Positions 15,928-24,937 of a stretch of DNA of 48,074 nucleotides are shown one piece after another. This stretch comes from Geobacter sp. OR-1. Lineage in GTDB: Bacteria; Desulfobacterota; Desulfuromonadia; Geobacterales; DSM-12255. The stretch is from the NCBI RefSeq assembly GCF_000813145.1, contig NZ_BAZF01000026.1, forward strand, positions 1-48,074, given 5' to 3'. The first letter of the stretch is position 1. Every line of letters begins with the position of its first letter. Below the pieces are notes generated by a model that was not told where the DNA came from, searched no databases, and saw only the letters and a list, made by a program, of their open reading frames with translations. The position numbers and the translations under genes were made by a program.

Positions 15928-16953
15928 TTGGGGAAGCAGGGCGTAGATATCAAATTCTGGGTGGGGATCGGCATCAGTGCACTCTGCATGGGGCTGCTGT
16001 TTACAAAGATCGATCCGCACAAGGTTGCCGCGGCATTCCGCGAGATGGACTGGCGTTACCTGATACCGGCGGTGATTGCCACCTTTATCAGCTTTTTCGG
16101 CCGGGCCGTGCGGTGGCACTTTCTGGTGCTGCCGCTCAAGAAGGTGACCATCGGTTCACTCTATCCGGCGACCATCATCGGCTACATGGCCAACAACATC
16201 CTCCCGGCCCGGCTTGGTGAGTTTGTCCGGGCTTTCGTGCTGGCGCGTAAGGAAGGGCTCGATGCCAGCGCGGTCTTTGCCACCCTCGTGGTTGACCGGC
16301 TCTGCGACGGATTCACTGTGCTATTGATGCTGCTCCTGACCTTTTTCACCCTGCATCTGCCCCCTGGTATGGAGACGGTCCAGCACCGGATGGTTGCCGG
16401 TGGGTATATTACCTTGGCCCTGTACTGCGGCGTGATTGCCTTCCTGATCATACTCAAGCGCCGGACATCCTGGACCCTGAGCCTGGTCGGAAAGCTGCTC
16501 CGGCCATTCCCTGCAGTTCTGTCAGAAAAGGTGATTCCGCTGCTCGGCTCCTTCATAGCCGGAATCAGGCTGTCAACAAAACCGGCCGAGCTGATGGCGG
16601 TCTTTGGCAGCTCCATATTCATTTGGGCATTTGCCGCCTGGCCGGTGGATCTGCTGCTCCGTTCCTTCGGCATAATTCTACCGTTCAACGGGTCACTCTT
16701 TATCCTCATCTTCCTGGTGTTCGGGGTCATGGTGCCTGCGTCCCCCGGTTATGTCGGCACCTACCACATCGCCTGCGTTACGGCGTTGGCGGCATTCAAT
16801 ATCCCTTCTGAAAAGGCGTTGTCCGTGGCGCTGGTGATCCATGGCGTCAGCTTTTTCCCGGTGATCATCGCCGGGGCCTACCATATGTGGCGGGAAAAGA
16901 TATCTTTCTCCTCCATCAGGACAACCTCGTCCGAAAAGGAGCAACTCTCTTGA
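15928..16953 (+). CDS. UPF0104/LPG-synthase-type membrane protein
   Basis: A 341-residue integral membrane protein with about eight hydrophobic segments and the motifs of the lysylphosphatidylglycerol synthase transmembrane family (PF03706): ISFFGRAVRWHFLVLPL, GYMANNILPARLGEFVRAFV and ATLVVDRLCDGFTVL near the N-terminus, and VMVPASPGYVGTYHI near the C-terminus. It lacks the cytosolic GNAT-type aminoacyltransferase domain of MprF, so a lipid or glycolipid flippase role is more likely than aminoacyl transfer. TTG start at 15928, two bases after ribF. The next gene starts inside its stop. Confidence 0.85.
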   Translation: MGKQGVDIKFWVGIGISALCMGLLFTKIDPHKVAAAFREMDWRYLIPAVIATFISFFGRAVRWHFLVLPLKKVTIGSLYPATIIGYMANNILPARLGEFVRAFVLARKEGLDASAVFATLVVDRLCDGFTVLLMLLLTFFTLHLPPGMETVQHRMVAGGYITLALYCGVIAFLIILKRRTSWTLSLVGKLLRPFPAVLSEKVIPLLGSFIAGIRLSTKPAELMAVFGSSIFIWAFAAWPVDLLLRSFGIILPFNGSLFILIFLVFGVMVPASPGYVGTYHIACVTALAAFNIPSEKALSVALVIHGVSFFPVIIAGAYHMWREKISFSSIRTTSSEKEQLS

Positions 16954-18815
16954 TAGCCGATCGACTGATCTCCAGACTGGACCACTGTGCGTTGCTTTCT
17001 TTCCTGATTCCTCTCAGCATTTATCTGATGACGCTGGCGCCATCCGTGACTTTTTTTGACAGCGGCGAGTTTGTGACCGCCATCTATTCCCTGGGGTCGG
17101 CCCATTCACCCGGTTATCCTTTTTTTATCAATTATGCTAAGCCGTTCACCTTTCTCCCTTTTGGGAGCATTGCGTTCCGGGTGAATATTGCTACAGCGAT
17201 ATCGGCTGCTGCGGCATGTTATGCCGTATACATGCTGGTAACTCATATCCTTGCCCGGGAGAGCATCTCTGACGACAGCCGGTTTTCACTCCTGTACATC
17301 CGCCTTACCGGACTTGCCGCTGCGCTTTCCTTTGCCTTTACTCCCCGTCTCTGGCTCCAATCGAATCATGACAAGCCGTATCCGATCATATCATTCATCG
17401 CTGCGGTCGTCTTCTTTCTGGTGCTCAGGTGGCGAGAGACATACAAAGAGGGTGAAGAGCGTCCTGCTTACATCTACCTAGGGGCATTTCTCTGCGGGCT
17501 CGGCTTCGGCGCCCATCAGACCATGGTTTTGATGGTGCCGGTCTATGCCTTCATGATCATTGCCACTGATTGGCGGGTCATCTGGCGCATCAAGGAGATG
17601 GTGCTGGCTATTGCTTTTGCCACGCTCGGCTTTGCCGTGCATCTCCATATCCCGGTTCGCGCGACCCGAAACCCTTTGCTGAACTGGGGAGACGCCAAGA
17701 CCCTCGATCAGTTCCTGTGGCATTTTCTCCGCAAGGGGTATCCGGTCGAAAAGCCGGTGCGGGACTTTAACCTGTTCTGGCAACAGGTGAATGGCTTTAA
17801 TGTCCCGACCGAGTATACCTGGATCGGTCTGGTGCTGCTGGTGATCGGCTGCCTGCTGTTCCTGCGCAAGTTCTACCACGGAATCCTGGCCTACCTTGTC
17901 GGGATACTGTCATTTCTGGCGGTGATCGTTGGTTATTTCAACACGCCGCAAGACCTGATCTTTCTGACCGAGGAGTTTTTCACCCCGCTGTACCTTTTTT
18001 CGGCGGTTTTCATCGGGCTTGGACTGTTCGGCATGATCAAGCTGGTCCTGTTCATTCTCCCTATGCTGCGCAGACCGGCGCTCCCGGGGGCAGGAGCGGT
18101 AGCGGGGCTGCTGTTTGCTCTACCCTTCAGTATCTGCTCCCTGAATTACATCGAGAACGACCAGCATCTGAACTACATAGCCAATGACTATGCCAGCAAC
18201 ACCCTGCGCACACTTCCGCAGGGTGCGGTTCTCTATACATGGGGGGACAGCGGCGCCTTTCCTCTCTGGTATCTTCAAGGGGTGGAAAAGATGCGGGAGG
18301 ATGTCGATCTCCTGCATACACCCCATCTGGTCTTTGACTGGTATCTGAACGGCTTTCCTCACCTGTTCAAGCAGAGCATACTCCGGTCAATTCCTCTGGA
18401 AACCCAGATGCCGGAGAACGTGCTCAAGATGGCAATATCGGAACAGATAGGGAAACGGCCCGTGTATGTGGATTTTTCCACCAGGTATTCCGTACCCTTT
18501 GAATCTTTTGCGCTGATGCAGAAAGGGATCTGTTACCAGCTGAAATACCAGGAGGGGGGGGGCAACGTCCTCCCTGATACATCGGTTTGGGATTTGTACA
18601 GCCTGAGGGGGATGAGCGGCGACATGTTTTTCCGCGACCTTGATACCGGCAAGGCCATTCTGATCTATGCCAACAGCCGTGTTGAGGCAGGTGAGGCCCT
18701 GATCCGTTTCGGCAGGTTCGACGAGGCCAAGCAGCAGTTAATGTCGGCTGAACAGATCTCACCGGAGATCAGTAGGCAGGTGAACCAGATCCGCTCCAGT
18801 TACGGCCTCAGATGA
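16950..18815 (+). CDS. DUF2723 membrane protein (O-mannosyltransferase-like)
   Basis: About 621 residues from the TTG at 16950, which overlaps the previous stop (TTGA) and has AAGGAG eight bases upstream. The DUF2723/TMEM260-like signature is clear: LAPSVTFFDSGEFVTAIYSL then GSAHSPGYPFFINYAKPFT, with the membrane Asp/Glu pair expected of GT-C glycosyltransferases. About ten to twelve helices fill the first 400 residues, followed by a soluble C-terminal domain ending in a TPR-like helical pair (AGEALIRFGRFDEAKQQLMS). These proteins resemble polyprenyl-phosphate-sugar-dependent protein glycosyltransferases; acceptor unknown. The gene directly precedes the pilus operon, so pilin-related glycosylation is conceivable but unproven. 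Confidence 0.8.
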   Translation: MIADRLISRLDHCALLSFLIPLSIYLMTLAPSVTFFDSGEFVTAIYSLGSAHSPGYPFFINYAKPFTFLPFGSIAFRVNIATAISAAAACYAVYMLVTHILARESISDDSRFSLLYIRLTGLAAALSFAFTPRLWLQSNHDKPYPIISFIAAVVFFLVLRWRETYKEGEERPAYIYLGAFLCGLGFGAHQTMVLMVPVYAFMIIATDWRVIWRIKEMVLAIAFATLGFAVHLHIPVRATRNPLLNWGDAKTLDQFLWHFLRKGYPVEKPVRDFNLFWQQVNGFNVPTEYTWIGLVLLVIGCLLFLRKFYHGILAYLVGILSFLAVIVGYFNTPQDLIFLTEEFFTPLYLFSAVFIGLGLFGMIKLVLFILPMLRRPALPGAGAVAGLLFALPFSICSLNYIENDQHLNYIANDYASNTLRTLPQGAVLYTWGDSGAFPLWYLQGVEKMREDVDLLHTPHLVFDWYLNGFPHLFKQSILRSIPLETQMPENVLKMAISEQIGKRPVYVDFSTRYSVPFESFALMQKGICYQLKYQEGGGNVLPDTSVWDLYSLRGMSGDMFFRDLDTGKAILIYANSRVEAGEALIRFGRFDEAKQQLMSAEQISPEISRQVNQIRSSYGLR

Positions 18816-18858
18816 AACATATCTGCAGCCGGCCATAAAAATCCGTTGATACGTAGCC

Positions 18859-18886
18859 TTGACAAGATTGAGCCTTGTTTTACTAT
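18859..18886 (+). promoter_or_regulatory. Possible sigma-70 promoter of the pil operon
   Basis: TTGACA (18859-18864) and TACTAT (18881-18886) lie 16 bases apart. This leaves a leader of nearly 200 bases before pilB. The -35 is perfect, the -10 is 4/6. Confidence 0.45.
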
Positions 18887-19089
18887 GTAGTATTGATATC
18901 AATCTTTGCGATTGAGCCACACACAACTGACGGAAATCAACGGCAAGGGTAAAAGCTTCATAAGCAACGGTTGCGAACCCGGATAACCAGATCTGCCCAT
19001 ACTTTCTTCGCAGTGTTAGTGGCTGCTGTCTCAAGGTTTCGAAGCGAAGCGATTGGACTTTTTGCGTCGCCGTCAAATATGAGGTTTTT

Positions 19090-20799
19090 ATGCAGTCAAG
19101 CAGGCTCGGTGATCTCCTTGTCCGGAACAACCTTATTACCAGAGAGCAGCTTATGGCGGCTCTCGAAGAGCAGAAACAGGCCGGGAGCCAGGTGCGGCTC
19201 GGCACCATTCTGATCCGAAGCAACATCATCACCGAAGAAGATCTTGTATCCTTTCTTTCCAAGCAGTACGGCGTCCCTTCAATAAACCTTTCCGAAGTTG
19301 AAATCGACCCGGCGGTGATCAAAACCGTGCCGGTAGATGTTGCCCAGAAATACCAGGTCGTGCCTGTGAACCGGGCCGGCGGCACGCTTATTGTCGCCAT
19401 GAGCGATCCCTCCAACATTTTTGCCGTCGATGACATCCGCTTCATGACCGGATTCAGCATCGAAGTGGTGGTCGCGCCGGAATCCGCAATCAAATCAGCC
19501 ATCGACAAGTATTATGACCAATCGGCCTCGCTGGCAGACGTCATGAGCGATATCGAGGGGCTTGATGACCTTGAGGTGGTAGGCGAAGAGGAAGATGTCG
19601 ATATCTCCTCACTGGAGCGCGCCACCGAGGACGCGCCGGTCGTAAAACTCGTGAACCTGATTTTGACCGACGCCATTAAGAAAAAGGCGAGCGACATCCA
19701 TATTGAGCCTTACGAAAGGACGTTCCGTGTTCGTTACCGGATTGACGGGGTCCTGTACGAGGCGATGAAGCCGCCGATGAAGCTCAAGAATGCCATCACC
19801 TCCCGCATCAAGATTATGTCCGAATTGGACATTGCCGAGCGGCGGCTCCCGCAGGACGGCAGGATCAAGATCAAGCTCGGTGGCGGCAAGGACATGGATT
19901 TCCGTGTCTCGGTATTGCCGACACTCTTTGGCGAAAAGATCGTTCTCCGCCTCCTCGATAAATCCAACCTGCAGCTCGACATGACTAAGCTCGGTTATGA
20001 AACGGATGCTCTTGCCCATTTCCAGACCGAAATCCACAAGCCGTTCGGCATGGTGCTCGTCACCGGCCCGACCGGCAGCGGCAAGACGGTATCGCTCTAT
20101 TCGGCTCTGTCCGAACTTAACAAGGTCACGGAGAATATCTCTACGGCAGAAGATCCGGTTGAATTCAACTTTGCCGGGATCAATCAGGTGCAGATGCACG
20201 AGGATATAGGGCTTACCTTTGCTGCGGCGTTGCGTGCCTTTCTCCGGCAGGATCCGGACATCATCATGATTGGGGAGATCAGGGATTTCGAGACTGCCGA
20301 AATTGCGGTAAAGGCCGCTCTGACCGGCCACATGGTGCTTTCCACACTGCATACCAACGATGCCCCCGCCACGATCAACCGTCTGCTCAACATGGGGATC
20401 GAGCCTTTCCTGGTGGCATCGGCCGTGAACCTGATCACGGCGCAACGCCTGGCGCGCCGGGTATGTTCTGAATGCAAGGTCGTTGAAGAAGTCCCGGTAA
20501 AAGCGCTTATCGGTGCCGGGGTTCCGAAGGAAGAGGCCGAGCAGTATGTCTGCTATCACGGCACCGGCTGCCCCAAGTGCAACGGCACCGGCTACAAGGG
20601 TCGCGTCGGATTTTACCAGGTTATGCCGATGCTTGAAGAGATCAGGGAACTGATCCTCAACGGGGCCAACACCGCTGAAATCAAGCGGGAGTCCATGAGG
20701 CTCGGGATCAAGACCATGAGGCAGTCGGGACTGACTAAACTCAAGGAAGGCGTCACCTCTTTCGAAGAGGTGTTGCGCGTTACCGTGGCTGACGATTAA
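19090..20799 (+). CDS. pilB: Type IV pilus assembly ATPase PilB
   Basis: A 569-residue GspE/PilB ATPase. An N-terminal MshEN domain (about 1-150, with LGDLLVRNNLITREQLMAAL) often binds c-di-GMP in this family. The motor domain has GPTGSGKT (Walker A, about 326-333), STAEDPVEF (Asp box), a Walker B block in DPDIIMIGEIRDFETAEIAV, and HMVLSTLHTNDAPATI (His box). A four-Cys zinc site is present (CSECK near 459-463 and CPKCNGTG near 494). It powers pilin polymerisation at the inner membrane. The ATG at 19090 follows GAGG. It is the first gene of pilB-pilT-pilC-pilS-pilR, the order seen in Geobacter. Confidence 0.97.
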   Translation: MQSSRLGDLLVRNNLITREQLMAALEEQKQAGSQVRLGTILIRSNIITEEDLVSFLSKQYGVPSINLSEVEIDPAVIKTVPVDVAQKYQVVPVNRAGGTLIVAMSDPSNIFAVDDIRFMTGFSIEVVVAPESAIKSAIDKYYDQSASLADVMSDIEGLDDLEVVGEEEDVDISSLERATEDAPVVKLVNLILTDAIKKKASDIHIEPYERTFRVRYRIDGVLYEAMKPPMKLKNAITSRIKIMSELDIAERRLPQDGRIKIKLGGGKDMDFRVSVLPTLFGEKIVLRLLDKSNLQLDMTKLGYETDALAHFQTEIHKPFGMVLVTGPTGSGKTVSLYSALSELNKVTENISTAEDPVEFNFAGINQVQMHEDIGLTFAAALRAFLRQDPDIIMIGEIRDFETAEIAVKAALTGHMVLSTLHTNDAPATINRLLNMGIEPFLVASAVNLITAQRLARRVCSECKVVEEVPVKALIGAGVPKEEAEQYVCYHGTGCPKCNGTGYKGRVGFYQVMPMLEEIRELILNGANTAEIKRESMRLGIKTMRQSGLTKLKEGVTSFEEVLRVTVADD

Positions 20800-20811
20800 G
20801 AAGGGGGCACA

Positions 20812-21912
20812 ATGGCGAATCTGCATCAGTTGCTGAAAGAGCTTGTTGAGCGCGGCGGTTCCGATCTTCATATCACCACCAATACGCCACCCCAGATCCG
20901 GGTTGACGGAAAATTGATGCCAATGGATTTGCCGCCGTTGAATTCCGTGGATACCAAGCAACTCTGTTACAGTGTTTTGACAGAGGCTCAGAAGCACAAG
21001 TTCGAGGAAGAGAGTGAACTGGACCTTTCCTTCGGAGTAAAAGGTTTATCGCGTTTCCGCGGCAACATCCTGGTGCAGAGAGGGGCCGTTGCCGGCGTAT
21101 TCAGGGTGATCCCTTACAAGATCCTCACCTTTGAGGAACTCGGGTTGCCACCGGTCGTCACGTTTCTGGCCGAGAAACCGCGAGGACTGATACTGGTGAC
21201 CGGTCCTACAGGGAGCGGGAAGTCCACCACTCTCGCCTCAATCATCGACAAAATCAATACGGACCGGCATGATCATATCGTCACCATTGAGGACCCGATA
21301 GAATACCTGCATCCGCACAAAGGGTGCCTGGTAAACCAGAGAGAAGTCGGCGCCGACACCAAAAGCTTCAAGAACGCCCTGAAATATGTGCTTCGGCAGG
21401 ATCCGGACATTGTCCTCGTTGGCGAGTTAAGGGATCTGGAAACCATAGAGGCCGCGCTGACCCTGGCCGAGACAGGGCACCTCTGTTTCGCCACTTTGCA
21501 CACCAACTCCTGCGCCCAGACCATCAACCGTATCATCGACGTCTTCCCCCCGTACCAGCAGACCCAGGTGCGGACGCAACTCTCCTTCGTGCTCGAAGGG
21601 GTGTTGTCGCAGACCCTGATTCCAAAGGCAGAAGGGCGAGGCAGGGTCCTTTCCCTGGAGGTGATGGTCCCGAACCCGGCGATCCGCAACCTGATCCGCG
21701 AGGACAAGATCCATCAGATTTATTCGCAGATGCAGGTGGGGCAGGACAAGTTCGGGATGCAGACCATGAACCAGTCTCTGTATAGTCTTTACATGAGGCG
21801 GTTGATCTCGCTTGAAGATGCAATGGGCCGGTCTCCGGAGCCCGACGAGCTGAAACAGATGCTGTCCGGACCGGGCGGTGGGCCAGGGCAGATGCGAAAA
21901 CCGATGCGGTGA
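20812..21912 (+). CDS. pilT: Type IV pilus retraction ATPase PilT
   Basis: A 366-residue PilT. The N-terminal PAS-like domain begins LLKELVERGGSDLHITTNTP. The ATPase core carries Walker A GPTGSGKST (about 131-139), the Asp box TIEDPIEYLH, Walker B DPDIVLVGELRDLET and the His box GHLCFATLHTNS. A C-terminal IREDKIHQIYSQMQ block matches the AIRNLIRE motif needed for retraction. It depolymerises pilin to retract the filament. In Geobacter the copy in this operon is usually called pilT4. It begins 12 bases after pilB. The Gly/Pro-rich tail (SGPGGGPGQMRKPMR) is a loose extension. Confidence 0.96.
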   Translation: MANLHQLLKELVERGGSDLHITTNTPPQIRVDGKLMPMDLPPLNSVDTKQLCYSVLTEAQKHKFEEESELDLSFGVKGLSRFRGNILVQRGAVAGVFRVIPYKILTFEELGLPPVVTFLAEKPRGLILVTGPTGSGKSTTLASIIDKINTDRHDHIVTIEDPIEYLHPHKGCLVNQREVGADTKSFKNALKYVLRQDPDIVLVGELRDLETIEAALTLAETGHLCFATLHTNSCAQTINRIIDVFPPYQQTQVRTQLSFVLEGVLSQTLIPKAEGRGRVLSLEVMVPNPAIRNLIREDKIHQIYSQMQVGQDKFGMQTMNQSLYSLYMRRLISLEDAMGRSPEPDELKQMLSGPGGGPGQMRKPMR

Positions 21913-21945
21913 CGAATCTGATTAATCGGCAGGCAGGATTTATAT

Positions 21946-22029
21946 AAAGTCCCGACAATTGGGCGCGTAGAATCTGGGAGCGAGGCGCAGATCACGACGC
22001 AGATTAAGCGTCAGCAGCAGTGGGACTTT
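21946..22029 (+). other. Possible structured leader of pilC
   Basis: AAAGTCCC (21946-21953) and GGGACTTT (22022-22029) are perfect complements enclosing about 70 bases that themselves contain short pairings (GACGC with GCGTC, and AATCTG with CAGATT). The region fills most of the 145-bp pilT-pilC gap, unusual for an operon whose other gaps are short. It could be a folded leader, a processing site, or chance. It does not show the conserved GEMM riboswitch sequence. Confidence 0.3.
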
Positions 22030-22057
22030 TGACAGATCCCGGTATTGAGGAGGAACA

Positions 22058-23281
22058 ATGCCCAAATTCAACTGGGAAGCAAGGAACAGGTCAGGACAGG
22101 CGCAAAAAGGGGTCATGGAAGCCGATAGCGTGAGCCTTGTCGAAGCCCAGCTCAAGCGTTTCGGCTTTACCGGCATATCTATAAAAGAGGAAGGGAAGGG
22201 GTTCGGCAAGGAATTAAAGATCCCCGGCCTGGGGGGCGCAAAAAAAGTTGAAACTAAAGATCTGGTCGTGTTCACCCGCCAGTTTGCGACCATGATCGAT
22301 TCCGGACTACCGTTGGTGCAGTGCCTCGATATCCTCTCTTCGCAGCAGGAGAACAAGACCTTCAAGGATGTGCTCCTGAGGGTCAAGGAGAACGTCGAGA
22401 GCGGTTCCACCTTTGCCGACTCCCTGGCCAAACATCCGAAGGTATTTGACCAGCTCTATGTAAACCTTGTTGCTGCCGGCGAGATCGGCGGTATCCTGGA
22501 TACCATCCTCAACCGGCTTGCCGCCTACATCGAAAAGGCGATGAAACTGAAGAAGCAGGTAAAGGGGGCAATGGTCTATCCCACTACCATTATTTCGATC
22601 GCAATCGTTGTCGTAGGCGTGATCCTGGTTTTCGTTATCCCCACTTTTGCCAAGATGTTCGCTGATTTCGGGAGCGATCTCCCGGCGCCGACCAAGATTG
22701 TCATCGGCCTCAGTAACTTCTTCAAAAAGTATATAATTGTGATGATTGCCGCGGGGATAGCGGTCAAATACGCCTTCGGCAAATATTACAACACGCCGAT
22801 GGGGAGGAAGAACATTGACCGCCTTGCTCTCAAGGCGCCCATTGCCGGGCCTCTCATCCGGAAGGTCGCGGTTGCCAAGTTCACGCGTACGCTCGGAACC
22901 ATGATCAGCAGCGGTGTTCCGATTATGGATGGCCTTGAGATCGTTGCTAAGACCGCCGGAAACAAGGTTGTTGAAGAGGCGATCTACAATGTGAGGCAGT
23001 CGATTTCCGAAGGGAAAACCATTGCGGAGCCGCTGGCCGAGTGCGGCGTTTTCCCGCCAATGGTGGTTCAGATGATTGCGGTTGGTGAAGCCACTGGAGC
23101 CATGGATACAATGCTCAACAAGATAGCGGATTTCTACGACGACGAGGTTGACGATGCCGTATCAGCTCTTACCGCTATGATGGAGCCTTTGCTGATGGTG
23201 GTCTTGGGGACTACTGTCGGTGGATTGGTTGTGGCCATGTATCTGCCGATATTCAAGCTTGCGGGAGCTGTCGGCGGTTAG
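22058..23281 (+). CDS. pilC: Type IV pilus inner-membrane platform protein PilC
   Basis: A 407-residue GspF/PilC protein with two repeated GspF domains: first about 70-195 (LVVFTRQFATMIDSGLPLVQ then CLDILSSQQENKTF), second about 270-395 (VAVAKFTRTLGTMISSGVPI then MDGLEIVAKTAGN). The three membrane helices are at about 172-195 (TTIISIAIVVVGVILVFVIP), 228-245 and 378-400. It is the membrane scaffold that PilB rotates during pilus assembly. The ATG follows GAGGAGG, a strong ribosome site. pilS starts three bases after its stop. Confidence 0.96.
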   Translation: MPKFNWEARNRSGQAQKGVMEADSVSLVEAQLKRFGFTGISIKEEGKGFGKELKIPGLGGAKKVETKDLVVFTRQFATMIDSGLPLVQCLDILSSQQENKTFKDVLLRVKENVESGSTFADSLAKHPKVFDQLYVNLVAAGEIGGILDTILNRLAAYIEKAMKLKKQVKGAMVYPTTIISIAIVVVGVILVFVIPTFAKMFADFGSDLPAPTKIVIGLSNFFKKYIIVMIAAGIAVKYAFGKYYNTPMGRKNIDRLALKAPIAGPLIRKVAVAKFTRTLGTMISSGVPIMDGLEIVAKTAGNKVVEEAIYNVRQSISEGKTIAEPLAECGVFPPMVVQMIAVGEATGAMDTMLNKIADFYDDEVDDAVSALTAMMEPLLMVVLGTTVGGLVVAMYLPIFKLAGAVGG

Positions 23282-23284
23282 ACG

Positions 23285-24937
23285 ATGAGCGACAGGAGGC
23301 GTCTCACCTGGTACGCTATCGCCAGGATGATCGTGGTCACGCTGTTTTACGCCTCCACGGCAATCCTCTATGAGCGGCGTCCGGACAGTTTCGAGAGCAT
23401 CTCCCTTCCCGGTCTCTGGAAGCTCATCGGTGCAACCTACCTCTTTTCGTTATTTTCCCTTGCGGCCCTCAGTCTGCAGGAGCGAGTTCGGCCAATCCTG
23501 ATTTACACCCAGGTCATCTGGGATCTGTTGTTGGTAACCCTCCTGGTACTCCTTACCGGCGGCATATCTTCGCCTTATTCTTTTCTCTACATGCTGGCCA
23601 TCATATCCGCCTCAACGCTTTTGTCCCGGCGGGAGGCGTTTTATGCCGCATCGCTCTGCGCAATATTGTACGGTTCGATTATTGATCTGCAGTTCTACGG
23701 GAAGCTGATCTCCATCGGTTTGAGTTCGAACTCAGCCCAGCAATACGGCCTGCCGTACCTTCTCTATACGGTTTTCCTCAATATCACGGCATTTTATCTC
23801 ACGGCACTGCTTACCGGATATCTGGCCGAGCGGGTCAAGGCGAGCGAGAATGCCCTGCTGGAAAAAGAGATCGATTACCTTGAACTCGAACGGCTCAACA
23901 GTTCGATCGTGAAAAACCTTACCAGCGGTTTGATGACAGTGACACCGGATGGAAAGGTCAGGGTATTTAACCGATTTGCGGAGGAACTGACCGGTATTTC
24001 CCAGGAAAAGGCCTATGATCGACCGTTGGGAGAACTGATTCCCGGGTTTGAGCCGGTACTATCCAAAGAGGATACTGTAGTATCCGGCGAGGCTTTCTTT
24101 CACGATCCGGCCGGAGAGGAGATGATATTCGGGTTCCGCGCGATCAGGTTTTTTGACAATAAGGGCGAATTCAGCGGCATCATAATCAATTTTGAAGACT
24201 TGAGCCGAATCAGGCGGATGGAAGAGGAGTTGAAGCGTGCCGACCGTCTGGCCGCCATCGGAGAGCTTTCCGCGAGAATCGCCCATGAAATTCGCAACCC
24301 GCTTGCCTCCATAAGCGGTTCGGTGCAACTGATGGCCCAGGCGGATGAGATACCGGAAAAGGACCGCAAGCTGCTTGCCATTGTTCTTCGGGAGACCGAC
24401 CGGCTGAATGCCCTGATAAGCGATTTTTTGGTGTATGCGCGTCCGGTATCGCTTAATCGGCAGAATGTCCTGCTGAGGGAACTATTCGTTCAGCTGGATG
24501 CGCTCCTTAAACCGGATCCCAGGTTCCTGCCGGTAACCATGAACATCTCTGCAGAAGATGGAGTCACAGTCCTGGCCGATCGCGACCAGCTGCAACAGGT
24601 TTTCTGGAACCTGCTCGTGAATGCTGCCGAAGCGATGCCTGCCGGCGGGGAAATATCGGTCGAAGGTTCCAGGGTCCATCTGAGCGGAAGCCGGTCAGAG
24701 CAGAAGGACTTAGTGAGGATAGATGTCACTGATACCGGTACCGGCATGGCTGCTGCCGCCACTAAGCATCTTTTTGAACCGTTTTTCACCACCAAGCCCG
24801 ATGGTACCGGATTGGGGCTCGCTACGGTCTACCGGATAATTGCGGCGCACGACGGGAAAATCTTTGTTGAGAGTTTACCGGGCAAGGGGACGAAATTCAG
24901 CATTCTGCTTCCTGCAGGGGAGATAGGTGAGGAGTAA
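23285..24937 (+). CDS. pilS: Pilus sensor histidine kinase PilS
   Basis: A 550-residue membrane-bound kinase. Six hydrophobic segments occupy about 10-185. A PAS domain follows (about 200-310, VKNLTSGLMTVTPDGKVRVF then NRFAEELTGIS), then the HisKA motif with the phospho-acceptor His near 334 (ARIAHEIRNPLASISGSVQL). The HATPase domain carries the N box (FWNLLVNAAEAMP), G1 (VTDTGTGMA) and G2 (GTGLGLATVYRII). PilS phosphorylates PilR to control pilin transcription; in Pseudomonas it senses inner-membrane PilA through its membrane helices. Stop and start of pilS/pilR overlap at one base. Confidence 0.95.
   Translation: MSDRRRLTWYAIARMIVVTLFYASTAILYERRPDSFESISLPGLWKLIGATYLFSLFSLAALSLQERVRPILIYTQVIWDLLLVTLLVLLTGGISSPYSFLYMLAIISASTLLSRREAFYAASLCAILYGSIIDLQFYGKLISIGLSSNSAQQYGLPYLLYTVFLNITAFYLTALLTGYLAERVKASENALLEKEIDYLELERLNSSIVKNLTSGLMTVTPDGKVRVFNRFAEELTGISQEKAYDRPLGELIPGFEPVLSKEDTVVSGEAFFHDPAGEEMIFGFRAIRFFDNKGEFSGIIINFEDLSRIRRMEEELKRADRLAAIGELSARIAHEIRNPLASISGSVQLMAQADEIPEKDRKLLAIVLRETDRLNALISDFLVYARPVSLNRQNVLLRELFVQLDALLKPDPRFLPVTMNISAEDGVTVLADRDQLQQVFWNLLVNAAEAMPAGGEISVEGSRVHLSGSRSEQKDLVRIDVTDTGTGMAAAATKHLFEPFFTTKPDGTGLGLATVYRIIAAHDGKIFVESLPGKGTKFSILLPAGEIGEE

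Noticed and set aside
18887-19089. GEMM (c-di-GMP/cGAMP) riboswitch before pilB
   Set aside because: Such riboswitches are common in Geobacter leaders, but the conserved GGGACGCAAAGC-type core was not found here, nor in the pilC or pilA leaders.
18759-19508. A 249-codon minus-strand open frame before and over pilB
   Set aside because: Overlaps the pilB 5' end and its leader, with no ribosome site or family motif; the real gene there is pilB.
19609-20997. A 462-codon minus-strand open frame across pilB and pilT
   Set aside because: Antisense shadow of pilB; no ribosome site or family motif, His/Gln-rich shadow composition.
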